This document shows, piece after piece, positions 63,384-64,000 of a DNA stretch of 64,000 nucleotides. The notes beneath the pieces were generated by a model. It ran no database searches and was not told where the DNA came from. It saw nothing but the letters and a program-made list of their open reading frames with translations. The translations under genes and the position numbers were made by a program. Position 1 is the stretch's first letter. Every line of letters starts with the position of its first letter. This DNA is from Paracoccaceae bacterium (GTDB lineage: Bacteria > Pseudomonadota > Alphaproteobacteria > Rhodobacterales > Rhodobacteraceae), in the NCBI GenBank assembly GCA_011389685.1, contig JAABTV010000012.1:1-64000 (forward strand). The letters are read 5' to 3'.

Positions 63384-64000
63384 TTTTCTTTCCTGTTCAG
63401 ATGCTTGACCATCATCTCCGCAAAGGCGGCGCTATCGTCGGGATGGTCAAGCGTGGATTTGGCGGCGTCGATCAGCTCCGCGGGCACGACACCGGGGGCG
63501 CGGTGGCGCAACAGCGCGTCGATCATGGCCGCCGAGAATTCGGGATGTGGTTGAATTGTCAGGATATTTTCGCCGATCATCAGGGCGGCATTGGCACAGA
63601 AATCGCTCGACCCGATCACTTCGGCCTCCGGCGGCGGCGCGACCACCTGATCCTGATGCCACGCGTTGAGGCGCATGGGCTTGCCCGAGATGCTGTATTC
63701 CTGCTGACCGATCGACCAACCCCCTTGATATTTCTCGACTTTTCCGCCCAGGGCCTGGGCGACGATCTGGTGCCCGAAACACACGCCGACCAGCGGTTGA
63801 CCGGCATCTCGGATGGCGCGGATCAAGGTTTCGAGGGGGGGGATCCAGGCGTGGTTTTCGTAGGCGCCGTGTTTGGAGCCGGTGATGAGCCAGGCATCGG
63901 CCGCTTCGGGGCCGTCGGGGAACACACCGTCAACCACGTAATAAGTAATGAATTCAAAGCCTTGGCCATCGAGAAGGCGGCGGAACATGGCGTCGTAATC
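63380..64000 (-). CDS. Class I glutamine amidotransferase (partial, start beyond the window)
   Basis: The last 206 residues are visible; the frame stays open to base 64000. GVCFGHQIVAQALGG carries the nucleophile Cys and QPHPEFSA the catalytic His. This is a stand-alone GATase1 domain like those in roseobacter gamma-glutamyl amine clusters, where it may release the glutamyl group or hydrolyse glutamine. It differs in motif from the C26-type PuuD. First visible gene of the operon. Confidence 0.85.
   Translation of the reverse strand, partial: DYDAMFRRLLDGQGFEFITYYVVDGVFPDGPEAADAWLITGSKHGAYENHAWIPPLETLIRAIRDAGQPLVGVCFGHQIVAQALGGKVEKYQGGWSIGQQEYSISGKPMRLNAWHQDQVVAPPPEAEVIGSSDFCANAALMIGENILTIQPHPEFSAAMIDALLRHRAPGVVPAELIDAAKSTLDHPDDSAAFAEMMVKHLNRKEK

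Overview
The window looks like a chromosomal segment of a Roseobacter-group Rhodobacteraceae (Alphaproteobacteria). Support is indirect but consistent: very high GC, a TauR/Xsc sulfonate module, a DinB polymerase with an N-terminal Cys4 ribbon, DUF1523, DUF6638 and DUF2189 family proteins, a GlcDEF operon, and a type-2 (Cys-poor) L36 next to tRNA-Val. Genus cannot be fixed from sequence alone. Functional names rest on motif and family recognition by eye; no search was run.

Left part (1-10 kb): the 3' end of an IS256-family insertion sequence enters from the left edge, followed by a membrane protein, an NfeD/SPFH pair divergent from dinB, and a sulfonate-carbon module. That module holds a citrate-synthase-family enzyme divergent from a short phosphate acetyltransferase (pta), then convergent xsc (sulfoacetaldehyde acetyltransferase) preceded by tauR. 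A pair of direct repeats, one of which contains the tauR stop codon, is a good candidate TauR operator for xsc.

10-17 kb: a six-gene minus-strand operon of mostly uncharacterised proteins (coiled-coil protein, 385-aa protein, AAA+ ATPase, DUF6638 protein, small membrane protein, DUF1523 membrane protein), with strong hairpins at its first three junctions. This is the best candidate for an undescribed system. 17-25.5 kb: Tat-exported cyclase-family hydrolase, P1 peptidase, kynurenine-formamidase-like hydrolase, gabD, a four-domain envelope protein, Hsp20 and two tandem trypsin-like proteases.

25.5-36 kb: glycolate oxidase operon glcD-glcE-(membrane gene)-glcF, a VOC protein, glpD-glpK, a Prx5-type peroxiredoxin divergent from a ferredoxin-reductase-like flavoprotein. 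36-45 kb: rsmD, DUF2189 protein, MFS transporter, map, sfsA, a run of overlapping plus-strand genes (MoCF-domain, GNAT, AhpD-like, OmpA-like), N-formylglutamate amidohydrolase.

45-64 kb: tRNA-Val(GAC), rpmJ with a clear terminator, class I PHA synthase, then an eight-gene minus-strand operon in which a complete Liv-type ABC transporter is bracketed by two unrelated acyl-CoA ligases. Divergent from it lies a hybrid PAS histidine kinase plus OmpR-type regulator. The right end has an M20 amidohydrolase and a gamma-glutamylation amine pathway (oxidase, glutamine-synthetase-like ligase, class I glutamine amidotransferase cut by the edge). Two dispersed palindromic repeats, each in two copies, and one recurrent intergenic motif are noted.
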